Shown here: one piece after another, positions 24,859 to 32,861 of the stretch
How the letters are laid out: every line of letters begins with the position of its first letter
Position numbering within the stretch: the stretch's first letter is position 1
NCBI RefSeq assembly: GCF_034274695.1
Contig: NZ_CP128362.1
Coordinates: 8,310,501-8,374,500 of the forward strand
Direction: 5' to 3'
Length of the DNA: 64,000 nt
From: Chitinophaga sp. LS1
GTDB lineage: Bacteria > Bacteroidota > Bacteroidia > Chitinophagales > Chitinophagaceae
The notes under the pieces: model-generated
What the model saw: only the letters and a program-made list of their open reading frames with translations
Told to the model about the DNA's origin: nothing
Database searches by the model: none
Program-made: the position numbers and the translations under genes

Positions 24859-25795
24859 TATTGGAGGAACCAATACTAAGTTTGGCATAGTAGATCGCAG
24901 AGGTAATATTCTGTGTGATGGTCGTATGCTAACGAACCAACACGAAGACGTAGACGCTTTCCTGGACGAATTGCACGGACATCTGTCCGTACTGATCGAA
25001 CAGGTTGGAGGCATGGACAACATCAGAGGAATTGGCGTAGGAGCTCCTAACGGAAACTTTTATACCGGAAATATTGAATACGCTCCAAACCTTCGCTGGA
25101 AGGGAGTAGTTCCATTATCGAAATTGCTGGAAGCTAAATTTGGTGTCCCTGCTGTTTTAACAAATGACGCAAATGCAGCTGCACTGGGTGAATTCATGTA
25201 CGGTGCTGCCAGGAGTATGAGAGACTTTATCGTTATTACCCTGGGTACAGGTGTAGGTAGCGGTATCGTGGCAAATGGTCAGCTGATCTATGGTCACGAC
25301 GGTTTTGCTGGCGAACTGGGTCACTGTATCGTGATTCCTGGTGGTCGTTTCCACCCCGGAACCAAGGCACATGGCTCACTCGAAGCATACGCTTCTGCTA
25401 CTGGTGTGACCAATACTGCACTGGAATTCCTGGAAACACGTCCGAATACACAAAGTCTGTTGCGTGAATTCAAAAAAGAAGAAGTAAATTCAAAAGTAAT
25501 TTATGAAGCTGCCATGAAGGGCGATCCCCTGGCCATGGAAGTGTATGAGTTCACCGGTAAAGTGCTGGGTGAGGCATTAGCGAACTTCGTCATGTTCTCC
25601 AGCCCTGAAGCCATCGTACTGTTCGGTGGTCTGACCAAAGCCGGCGATCTGTTAATGAAACCAGTTCGTGAGCATATGGAAAAGAACCTGCTGCCTATCT
25701 TCCAGAATAAGGTAAAGCTGGTATTCTCCGAACTGAAAGAAAGCGATGCTGCTATATTAGGTGCGAGCGCACTGGCATGGGAGATGAAAGATTAA
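24830..25795 (+). CDS. ROK-family sugar kinase without the zinc motif
   Basis: 321-residue cytoplasmic kinase. ATP site GIDIGGTNTKFG (residues 8-19), catalytic Asp in LTNDANAAALGE, and GTGVGSG are all present. The family zinc motif CxCGxxGCxE should precede LEAYAS, but here reads PGTKAHGSLE, so all three Cys are gone. His residues of the GH(C/T)xx...H set remain partly (GELGHC). Glucokinases of Bacteroidota can vary here. The start overlaps the permease gene by 29 nt and a glycosylasparaginase follows after 32 nt. A GlcNAc/GalNAc or glucose kinase is the likely role. Confidence 0.87.
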   Translation: MSQQLAVGIDIGGTNTKFGIVDRRGNILCDGRMLTNQHEDVDAFLDELHGHLSVLIEQVGGMDNIRGIGVGAPNGNFYTGNIEYAPNLRWKGVVPLSKLLEAKFGVPAVLTNDANAAALGEFMYGAARSMRDFIVITLGTGVGSGIVANGQLIYGHDGFAGELGHCIVIPGGRFHPGTKAHGSLEAYASATGVTNTALEFLETRPNTQSLLREFKKEEVNSKVIYEAAMKGDPLAMEVYEFTGKVLGEALANFVMFSSPEAIVLFGGLTKAGDLLMKPVREHMEKNLLPIFQNKVKLVFSELKESDAAILGASALAWEMKD

Positions 25796-25827
25796 TACCA
25801 ACATAAAGCACTTGTAATTTAAACATT

Positions 25828-26883
25828 ATGCAAGATCGCAGACATTTTTTAAAAGCAGCGGCCCTCGGTGCCGCTGCTTTGTCTTTAGACGGAGTAAAGA
25901 GTGCACATGCCGCGCCGTTTGTAAAAAAAGACAGAACGACTAAGCCTATCGTATTATCTACGTGGGATTTTGGCCGTGCCGCTAACCTGGCCGCATGGGA
26001 GATTTTGAAGAATGGTGGTCGCGCACTGGATGCAGTGGAAGCCGGTGTAAAAATACCGGAAGCTGATCCTAATAACCACACCGTAGGTTTCAGCGGTTAC
26101 CCTGACCGTGATGGCCGCGTAACACTGGATGCCTGTATCATGGATGAGAAAGGCAATTGTGGCTCCGTAGCTTCCCTGGAGCACATTGTACATGCTATTT
26201 CTGTAGCACGTGCCGTGATGGAAAAAACACCGCATGTGATGCTGGTGGGTGATGGTGCCCTGCAATTCGCACTATCACAGGGTTTTAAAAAGGAAAACCT
26301 GCTCACACCCGAGTCTGAAAAGGCATGGAAAGAGTGGCTGAAAAAATCCGAGTATAAGCCCCTCATGAACATTGAAAATTCTTCTTACGGCCAGGGTAAT
26401 AACCCAACTACCTTTAGCCCGCGGATGCTGCCTGGTAACCAGTATAACCACGATACCATCGGGTTAGTGGCGATCGATACAAACGGTGATCTATCCGGTG
26501 CATGTACCACCAGTGGTATGGCATACAAACTGCATGGCCGTGTGGGCGACTCCCCTATCATCGGTGCTGGTTTGTATGTAGACAATGAAATCGGCGCGGC
26601 GACTTCTACAGGTGTAGGTGAAGAAGTGATCCGCATCGTTGGTAGTCACCTGGTAGTAGAACTCATGCGTCAGGGTTATCCACCTGAAAAGGCTTGTAAA
26701 GAAGCCGTAGAGCGAATTGTGAAGAAAGGTCCTGAAAGGTCTAAAGGCCTGCAGGTAGGTTTCCTAGCAGTGAACAAAAAAGGAGAACACGGCGCTTATT
26801 GCCTGCAGAAAGGCTTCAACTATGCAGTACTTTCTGAGAAAGAAAATAACGTGCTGATTGACGGCAAAAGCTACTATAAATAA
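25828..26883 (+). CDS. Glycosylasparaginase (GlcNAc-Asn amidase)
   Basis: 351 residues, Ntn-hydrolase of the asparaginase-2 family. It has a Tat signal (RRHFLKAAALGAAAL) for export. The precursor is expected to cut itself before Thr210 in HDTIGLVAID, which then acts as the nucleophile. Blocks NNHTVGFSGYPDRDG and ENSSYGQGN fit the Elizabethkingia/human enzymes. It splits the GlcNAc-Asn link left after glycoprotein digestion, giving aspartate and aminoglucose. Third gene of the operon, just before cutC. The export signal implies periplasmic action. Confidence 0.92.
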   Translation: MQDRRHFLKAAALGAAALSLDGVKSAHAAPFVKKDRTTKPIVLSTWDFGRAANLAAWEILKNGGRALDAVEAGVKIPEADPNNHTVGFSGYPDRDGRVTLDACIMDEKGNCGSVASLEHIVHAISVARAVMEKTPHVMLVGDGALQFALSQGFKKENLLTPESEKAWKEWLKKSEYKPLMNIENSSYGQGNNPTTFSPRMLPGNQYNHDTIGLVAIDTNGDLSGACTTSGMAYKLHGRVGDSPIIGAGLYVDNEIGAATSTGVGEEVIRIVGSHLVVELMRQGYPPEKACKEAVERIVKKGPERSKGLQVGFLAVNKKGEHGAYCLQKGFNYAVLSEKENNVLIDGKSYYK

Positions 26884-26886
26884 GAC

Positions 26887-27624
26887 ATGATTACACTTGA
26901 AATATGTGCGGGTTCAGTAGCATCCTGTATCGCGGCGCAGGAAGGTGGGGCAAAACGGATAGAACTGTGTGATAACCTGCTGGAAGGCGGTACTACACCC
27001 AGCTATGCCACCATCGCACTGGCACGTGAAAAGGTGAATATTGACCTGTATCCTATTATACGCCCACGTGGTGGTGATTTCCTGTACGATGAACTGGAAT
27101 TTGCCACTATGCAGAAAGATATTCAGCTCTGTAAAGAACTGGGTTGTAATGGCGTGGTAATAGGTTTGCTCACAGCTGATGGCAAGGTAGATGTACCCCG
27201 TACAAAAGCACTGGTAGAACTGGCATGGCCCATGGGCGTGACTTTTCACAGAGCTTTCGATATGACGGAAGATCCTTTGCAGGCACTGGAAGATGTGATC
27301 AGTACGGGATGTGAGCGTATACTTACTTCCGGCCAACGGAATACTGCGATTGAAGGCGTAGACCTGCTGAAGACATTGGTCGAAAAAGCAGCGGGGCGTA
27401 TTGCGATTATGGTGGGTTCCGGGGTGAGAGCGAATAATATTGCTACGCTGATTAAAGAGACGAGGGCTACAGAGTTTCATACATCTGCTAAAAGATATAA
27501 TGAGAGTAGAATGGTGTACAGAAATCCAAATGTGAGTATGGGAGGTATACCGGGAGTACCGGAATATGGTATCTCTCAGACGCAGGTGGATGAGGTGAAA
27601 AAAATATTGGAATTAGCTAAATAA
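26887..27624 (+). CDS. cutC: CutC-family TIM-barrel protein
   Basis: 245 residues with the CutC blocks LEICAGSVASCIAAQEGGA, IRPRGGDFLYDE, GVVIGLLTADGKVD, VTFHRAFDM and GSGVRANNI. The E. coli protein was named for copper tolerance, but a direct copper role is disputed and the fold resembles sugar- and phosphate-handling TIM barrels. It lies only 3 nt after the glycosylasparaginase gene and is the last gene of the operon before a terminator, so a job in amino-sugar or glycan breakdown is at least as likely here as copper. Confidence 0.88.
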   Translation: MITLEICAGSVASCIAAQEGGAKRIELCDNLLEGGTTPSYATIALAREKVNIDLYPIIRPRGGDFLYDELEFATMQKDIQLCKELGCNGVVIGLLTADGKVDVPRTKALVELAWPMGVTFHRAFDMTEDPLQALEDVISTGCERILTSGQRNTAIEGVDLLKTLVEKAAGRIAIMVGSGVRANNIATLIKETRATEFHTSAKRYNESRMVYRNPNVSMGGIPGVPEYGISQTQVDEVKKILELAK

Positions 27625-27627
27625 TAA

Positions 27628-27659
27628 AAAAGGCTTTTGCAGTTGCAAAAGCCTTTTTT
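27628..27659 (+). terminator. Terminator of the permease-ROK-asparaginase-cutC operon
   Basis: Perfect 11-bp stem AAGGCTTTTGC / GCAAAAGCCTT with a 4-nt loop, followed by six T. Confidence 0.92.
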
Positions 27660-27844
27660 GTTTGAAATTCCGCCCCAATAATATCTTTTTCTCACATTGT
27701 AATACAATTCTTTTAAGCGTACCCGGTACATTTATGATTTTTGTCGTTTCTTCTTAAACAAACACAAAAGTTCTATTAGAATAAAGAGATTTTTTTTAAT
27801 TTTCGGTCTCGTTTTTAAACCGCATCTAATCCAAATTAACAATC

Positions 27845-29770
27845 ATGACGCTAAATCATCAGGAAATTGAACTGATTGACAGTTTCGAACAAATAGCTGT
27901 GGATATATATCCTACCGCTAAAGACGGTTCCAAAGCAGTGGCACAGGAAATAGCAGCATTGATCAAAGCAAGACAGGCCGCTAACCAAAAGGTAGTACTA
28001 GGCCTGGCTACCGGCTCTACTCCAAAGTATCTTTATGCTGAACTTGTCCGCCTTCACAAAGAGGAGGGCCTGAGTTTCAAAAACGTGATCACTTTCAATC
28101 TGGATGAGTACTATCCAATTGAACCAGATGCTCTGCAGAGCTACAACAGGTTCATGAAGGAACAGCTGTTTAACCACATTGACATTCCTGCAGAAAACAC
28201 ACACGTACCAGATGGTACCATTCCAAAGGAAAAAGTGAAAGAATTCGCAGCTCAATATGAAGCAAAAATTGAAGCTGCCGGTGGTATTGACCTGCAAATT
28301 CTCGGTATTGGTACAAATGGCCATATCGGGTTCAATGAACCAGGTTCTGCTATCAACTCTCACACCCGCCTCGTAACCCTGGACAACTCAACCAGAATGG
28401 CTAACGCATTCGAGTTTTCTAATATGAGCCTGGTACCCCGTCTCGCTGTAACCATGGGCTTAAGTACCATTTTCAAAGCGAAACGTGTAGTACTGCTGGC
28501 ATGGGGTTCTCATAAATCAAAAATCGTTCAGCGCTCTGTAGAAGGTCATAGCTCTGACCAGGTGCCAGCTTCCCTGCTGCAACAGCACCCTGACTGCAAA
28601 TTCGTAATCGATGAGCAGGCAGCAGAAGACCTGACCCGCAACAAAGAACCATGGCTGACAGGTGACTGCGAATGGACGCCAAAACTGCGTCGTAAAGCGG
28701 TAACCAACCTCGCCCTGAAGCTGAACAAGCCAATCCTGATGTTGACTGACAGGGATTACAATGAAAACGGCTTAAACGACCTGATCGTACAATACGGTTC
28801 TGCATATGAATTGAATATCGAAGAGTTCAACGGTCTCCGTGATACCATCACCGGATGGCCAGGCGGTAAGCCAGGTGCACAATTGCCTAGCCACCCTGAA
28901 CGCTCCGAGCCACTGAAAAAACGTGTGCTGATCTTCTCTCCACACCCTGATGATGACATCATCTCTATGGGTGGTACCTTCATCCGCCTGCACGAACAGG
29001 GTCATGATGTACACGTAGGTTACCAGACTTCCGGTAACATCGCTGTTACTGACGAGTTCGTACTGCGTTACATCGACTTCGCAGTAGGCTTTGAAGATAT
29101 GTTCGGCATCGACCGTAGCAAGAGCTCCCAGGTACTGGCAGATGCGAAAGCATTCCTCGGTAGCAAGAAGCCTTCTCAGAAGGATACTCCTGAAATCCGT
29201 GCTATCAAAGGCCTGATCCGCCGTGGTGAAGCAAAAGCTACCTGCCGTTACGTAGGTATTCCTGAAGAAAATATCCACTACAATAACCTGCCTTTCTACG
29301 AAACAGGTCTGATTGAGAAAGCACCTGCCAGCCAGGCTGATATCGATATCACCAAAGAACTGATCCGTAAAATTAAACCACACCAGATCTACTGTGCCGG
29401 TGACCTCGCGGATCCACATGGTACACACAAGGTATGTCTGGAAATCATCTTCGCTGCGCTGGATCAGCTGAAACACGAAGAGTGGATGAAAGATTGCTGG
29501 GTATGGTTGTATAAAGGCGCATGGCAGGAATGGAAGATCAATGAGATCGAAATGGCTGTACCAATGAGCCCTGACCAGGTAAGACAAAAACGCCTGGGTA
29601 TCTTTATCCACCAGAGCCAGAAGGACGTAGTGCCATTCCAGGGTACTGACAGCCGTGAGTTCTGGGAAAGAGCGGAAGATCGTAATGCGGACACAGCGAA
29701 CCTGTATGATCAGTTAGGTTTACAGAAGTATGCAGCGATGGAAGCTTTTGTAAGATATCATTTTATGTAA
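27845..29770 (+). CDS. nagB: Glucosamine-6-phosphate deaminase fused to a PIG-L (LmbE)-like domain
   Basis: 641 residues. The NagB domain (about 20-290) has GLATGSTPKYLY, the active-site DEYY (Asp87) and GIGTNGHIGFNEPGS (His160). The second domain (about 360-640) is PIG-L/LmbE-like, with VLIFSPHPDDDIISMGGT where zinc deacetylases have HPDDE, and a later GDLADPHGTHKVC block that supplies the third metal-binding His. NagB converts GlcN-6-P to fructose-6-P and ammonia. The second domain could supply GlcNAc-6-P deacetylation, but the Asp in HPDDD may alter metal use. Such fusions are widespread in Bacteroidota. Monocistronic, with promoter-like DNA upstream and a terminator after it. Confidence 0.92.
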   Translation: MTLNHQEIELIDSFEQIAVDIYPTAKDGSKAVAQEIAALIKARQAANQKVVLGLATGSTPKYLYAELVRLHKEEGLSFKNVITFNLDEYYPIEPDALQSYNRFMKEQLFNHIDIPAENTHVPDGTIPKEKVKEFAAQYEAKIEAAGGIDLQILGIGTNGHIGFNEPGSAINSHTRLVTLDNSTRMANAFEFSNMSLVPRLAVTMGLSTIFKAKRVVLLAWGSHKSKIVQRSVEGHSSDQVPASLLQQHPDCKFVIDEQAAEDLTRNKEPWLTGDCEWTPKLRRKAVTNLALKLNKPILMLTDRDYNENGLNDLIVQYGSAYELNIEEFNGLRDTITGWPGGKPGAQLPSHPERSEPLKKRVLIFSPHPDDDIISMGGTFIRLHEQGHDVHVGYQTSGNIAVTDEFVLRYIDFAVGFEDMFGIDRSKSSQVLADAKAFLGSKKPSQKDTPEIRAIKGLIRRGEAKATCRYVGIPEENIHYNNLPFYETGLIEKAPASQADIDITKELIRKIKPHQIYCAGDLADPHGTHKVCLEIIFAALDQLKHEEWMKDCWVWLYKGAWQEWKINEIEMAVPMSPDQVRQKRLGIFIHQSQKDVVPFQGTDSREFWERAEDRNADTANLYDQLGLQKYAAMEAFVRYHFM

Positions 29771-29789
29771 GTATTTGCTTGTTATACGA

Positions 29790-29823
29790 AAAGGGTGACT
29801 GGTTCTCCAGTCACCCTTTTTTA
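29790..29823 (+). terminator. Terminator of the NagB fusion gene
   Basis: Perfect 12-bp stem AAGGGTGACTGG / CCAGTCACCCTT, TTCT loop, then a T run. Confidence 0.93.
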
Positions 29824-29983
29824 TTGGGGTGGGTGGTCGCATGACATTCCCAATTTAATTTTGCACAATTAAATATCAGAATGAAAATATTCTTTACATT
29901 TATAAATCAAAAATTTCAGCCAGATCTTGATTCACCCGAATACTAGTATTCCACGATTGTCATTATCCTAAATTGTTATTTAT

Positions 29984-30886
29984 ATGAGACTGGTCCTTGC
30001 CAGCAGATCCGCCGCTTTCCTGGCCCTATTCCGTGCCATCGCATCTAACAGATTACCCAGCCAACGGCGTTATCTTTTCCATGACCCGTATGCCAAATAT
30101 TTTCTGCCACCCGCCCTCCGCATGGTGGCTAACTTTTCTGCTCTCCCTGGCCTCAACTACGTCATCAGCAAAATCCTCGATACCCGTTTCGCCGGCGCCC
30201 TCACCTCCTGCCTGGCCCGAACGCGGCTCATAGATGTCATGGTACTCGAAACTATCCATAACTACGGTATCAATCAACTCATTATCTTCGGCGCAGGCTA
30301 CGATTGCCGCATTCACCGCCTCGATTTCAACCCCAAAGACCAGAAACCCAAAGTACAGTTTGTCGAAATCGATCATCCCTACCTTCAGGATGCCAAAAGA
30401 GAGGTACTCGAACACCTGAAAAACAAACCCAAAGAATTTATTGACTATATCCCTGTAGATTTCAGCAATCAACAGCTGGAAACCACCATCCCTCACCACC
30501 TGTTCAAAGAACATTACAAGACATTACTGATCTGGGAAGGTGTGACAAATTCACTCACAATTCCAATTGCTGATAAGCTCTTCCAATATTTCAGTAAATT
30601 TACAAGCGGCACCAGGATCATATTCATCTACATCGATGAAAAAGTCCTTACCCATACCCAATCTTTCTTAGGCACAGCGATTTCGCCCAAAGAGTTACGC
30701 CAGCAACAGGAATTCTGGAATTTTGGAATGGACCCCTCCAAAATGAAACAATTCCTTGCAGGTTATAATATGGAACTGTTGTACGACGTTGATGCTGATA
30801 CCTACAGGCATACGTCCTTTGGCAAAAGCGCTGACAAAATGAATGGATTGGAATACTATCGGGTAGTAATGGCCGTTGTAAAATAA
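29984..30886 (+). CDS. Class I SAM-dependent methyltransferase (TIGR00027/LCMT-like)
   Basis: 300 residues. The SAM-binding stretch INQLIIFGAGYDCRIHRL and the acidic end VQFVEIDHPYLQDAKRE place it with leucine-carboxyl-methyltransferase-like enzymes, often annotated as polyketide or toxin-locus methyltransferases. LLIWEGVTNSL fits the family's conserved WEGV motif. The substrate is unknown. It is 4 nt upstream of a GATase gene on the same strand, so the two probably form an operon. Confidence 0.8.
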   Translation: MRLVLASRSAAFLALFRAIASNRLPSQRRYLFHDPYAKYFLPPALRMVANFSALPGLNYVISKILDTRFAGALTSCLARTRLIDVMVLETIHNYGINQLIIFGAGYDCRIHRLDFNPKDQKPKVQFVEIDHPYLQDAKREVLEHLKNKPKEFIDYIPVDFSNQQLETTIPHHLFKEHYKTLLIWEGVTNSLTIPIADKLFQYFSKFTSGTRIIFIYIDEKVLTHTQSFLGTAISPKELRQQQEFWNFGMDPSKMKQFLAGYNMELLYDVDADTYRHTSFGKSADKMNGLEYYRVVMAVVK

Positions 30887-30890
30887 CGTT

Positions 30891-31577
30891 ATGCATATAC
30901 AAATCTTCATGCACGTGCCCTTTGAAGGCCCGGGATGTATTATTGACTGGATTAACTCCAATACTCACGAAGTTACCTACACACACTGGTACAACCACCC
31001 TAACCCACCGGCTGTAACTGATTTTGATTTTTTGATTGTAATGGGAGGGCCTATGGGCATTCATGATGAAAGCGAATATCCGTGGCTGGCAGCAGAAAAA
31101 GCTATTATCAGACAAGCGATTCTGGACAATAAACCTGTATTGGGTATCTGCCTGGGAGCACAGCTGATTGCACATGTATTAGGCGCAAAAGTGTATGCCA
31201 ATGAACAGCGCGAAATCGGTTGGTACCCTGTGCAATTCAGCCCGTATTCTCCGGTCAAAGTTCTGCCGCAGGAAGCAATGGTGTTTCACTGGCATGGGGA
31301 TACTTTTGATTTGCCAGCAGGCGCCGGTGGGTTTGCGGCTTCCGCAGCGACACCGAATCAGGCATTTGTGTATAAGGAGAAGGTGATAGCGTTGCAGTTT
31401 CATTTTGAAGTAACGCAGAAGAGCCTGGAAAGTATGTTGCAGCATGGAGAGGAGGAATTGGTGGCGGCGCCTTATGTGCAGGAGCGATCATTGATACTGG
31501 ATCTGGCAGAGTTTATTCCGGAAAATAATGAGTTGATGTATGGGGTCCTGGATTATTTGGCGGGAGTTAAGTATTGA
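30891..31577 (+). CDS. Class I glutamine amidotransferase-like protein
   Basis: 228 residues. The triad of GATase1 is visible: nucleophile Cys in LGICLGAQLIAHVLG, His in LQFHFEVTQKS, with a downstream Glu. VMGGPMGIHDE near residue 50 fits stand-alone GMP-synthase-like amidotransferases (YfeJ-type). No synthetase partner lies nearby, so it may act alone as a hydrolase or on gamma-glutamyl compounds. Follows the methyltransferase gene by 4 nt. Confidence 0.85.
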   Translation: MHIQIFMHVPFEGPGCIIDWINSNTHEVTYTHWYNHPNPPAVTDFDFLIVMGGPMGIHDESEYPWLAAEKAIIRQAILDNKPVLGICLGAQLIAHVLGAKVYANEQREIGWYPVQFSPYSPVKVLPQEAMVFHWHGDTFDLPAGAGGFAASAATPNQAFVYKEKVIALQFHFEVTQKSLESMLQHGEEELVAAPYVQERSLILDLAEFIPENNELMYGVLDYLAGVKY

Positions 31578-31747
31578 ATGAATAAATTACCCAAAAGGAC
31601 ATTTTCGTAGATGCCGATTATATTTGAAAGATCGCTGACGGAGTAATTTAGGGAAATGGCGATTGAATCTGAGGGATTTCTTTTCTGTAAGTAGCTATTG
31701 AATTAAATGACTATTGCCTGAATAACCTACCACCATTGTTAATTTTG

Positions 31748-31755
31748 TACCTTTG
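31748..31755 (+). promoter_or_regulatory. -7 element giving a nearly leaderless ypdA mRNA
   Basis: TACCTTTG fits the Bacteroidota -7 consensus. Transcription starting about 5 nt after it would leave at most a few nt before the ATG at 31761. No clear -33 element. Confidence 0.4.
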
Positions 31756-31760
31756 CAATC

Positions 31761-32717
31761 ATGGAAAAGTACGATATCCTGATTGTTGGTGCTGGTCCTA
31801 TTGGACTGGCATGTGGACTCGCAGCAGAAAAGGCCGGATTAACCTACCTCATCGTGGAAAAAGGCTGCCTAACCAACTCGCTCTACAACTACCCGCTATA
31901 CATGACTTTCTTCTCTACTTCTGAGAAGCTGGAAATCGGAGGCATTCCGTGGGTGTCTATCAGTGCAAAGCCAATACGCCCGGAGGCCCTGGAATATTAC
32001 CGCAGGGTAGCTGTGTCAAATAAACTAAATGTACACCTGTTCGAACAGGTGGAAAGTATCACACCAGGTTATACGATCAAAACTACTAAGGAGACTTATT
32101 CAGCAGATAATGTCATTATCGCTACGGGTTTTTATGACATACCGAATTTGCTGCATATTCCGGGGGAAGACCTGCCGAAAGTATCCCACTATTATAAGGA
32201 TCCTCATTTTTATGCTACGCAGAAGGTATTGGTAGTAGGAGCGAATAACTCCTCTGTGGATGCTGCGCTGGAAACGTATCGTAAAGGGGCGGATGTGACG
32301 ATGGTGATCAGGGATGGTGAGATTGGGAAACGTGTGAAATACTGGGTAAAACCGGATATAGAGAACCGTATCACCGAAGGGGCTATCAAGGTGTATTATC
32401 ATTCTAATCTGAAAGCTGTGAGGGAAAGGGAAGTTGATATTCTTACGCCGGAGGGGATGGTGACGATTCAGAATGATTATGTGTTGGCATTGACGGGGTA
32501 TCAGCCGAATTTCAGTTTTCTGGAAAAAGCAGGGATACAGTTGTCGGATGATGAATGGAGACGTCCGAAATATAATCCGGATACAATGGAGACGAATGTG
32601 CCCGGAGTATATCTAGCAGGAGTAGTTTGTGGTGGAATGGATACTGGCGTGTGGTTTATTGAGAATTCAAGGGATCATGCGGATAAGATCATTGCGAATA
32701 TATTACGCAAAAAATAA
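31761..32717 (+). CDS. ypdA: YpdA-family FAD/NADPH oxidoreductase (putative bacillithiol disulfide reductase)
   Basis: 318 residues. FAD motif VGAGPIGLACGLAAEKAG at the N-terminus, NADPH motif VVGANNSSVDAALE near 165, and the late FAD block NVPGVYLAGVVCGG. The pattern is that of YpdA/Bdr, which reduces oxidised bacillithiol in Bacillota and occurs in many Bacteroidota. No bshA/B/C genes are within the window, so the thiol cofactor is not proved. Other thioredoxin-reductase-like functions remain possible. Confidence 0.85.
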   Translation: MEKYDILIVGAGPIGLACGLAAEKAGLTYLIVEKGCLTNSLYNYPLYMTFFSTSEKLEIGGIPWVSISAKPIRPEALEYYRRVAVSNKLNVHLFEQVESITPGYTIKTTKETYSADNVIIATGFYDIPNLLHIPGEDLPKVSHYYKDPHFYATQKVLVVGANNSSVDAALETYRKGADVTMVIRDGEIGKRVKYWVKPDIENRITEGAIKVYYHSNLKAVREREVDILTPEGMVTIQNDYVLALTGYQPNFSFLEKAGIQLSDDEWRRPKYNPDTMETNVPGVYLAGVVCGGMDTGVWFIENSRDHADKIIANILRKK

Positions 32718-32745
32718 GGTCTCGCTTCCCGAGACCTTATTTTTT
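32711..32745 (+). terminator. Terminator of ypdA
   Basis: AAATAAGGTCTCG / CGAGACCTTATTT stem with 5-nt loop and T run. It overlaps the ypdA stop codon. Confidence 0.92.
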
Positions 32746-32773
32746 GCGGGCGGCGATGTTTGCTGCGGCTGGC

Positions 32774-32855
32774 GCCGTAGCAAACATCGTTGAGTAGTTA
32801 ATGCCATAGCAAACATCGCCCATTAGCTTAATACCGCAGCAATCACGCCGATTAG
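32774..32855. repeat. Three degenerate 29-30-bp direct repeats
   Basis: Units start at 32774, 32803 and 32833 with GCCGTAGCAAACATCG, GCCATAGCAAACATCG and ACCGCAGCAATCACGC. A further inverted copy (CGATGTTTGCTGCGG) at 32754-32768 can fold on the first unit. They lie between the ypdA terminator and the murB stop codon. Confidence 0.65.
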
Positions 32856-32861
32856 TTTCGG

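Noticed and set aside
28772..29611. 279-codon open frame antisense to the PIG-L part of the NagB fusion
   Set aside because: No family blocks and full overlap with a supported gene.
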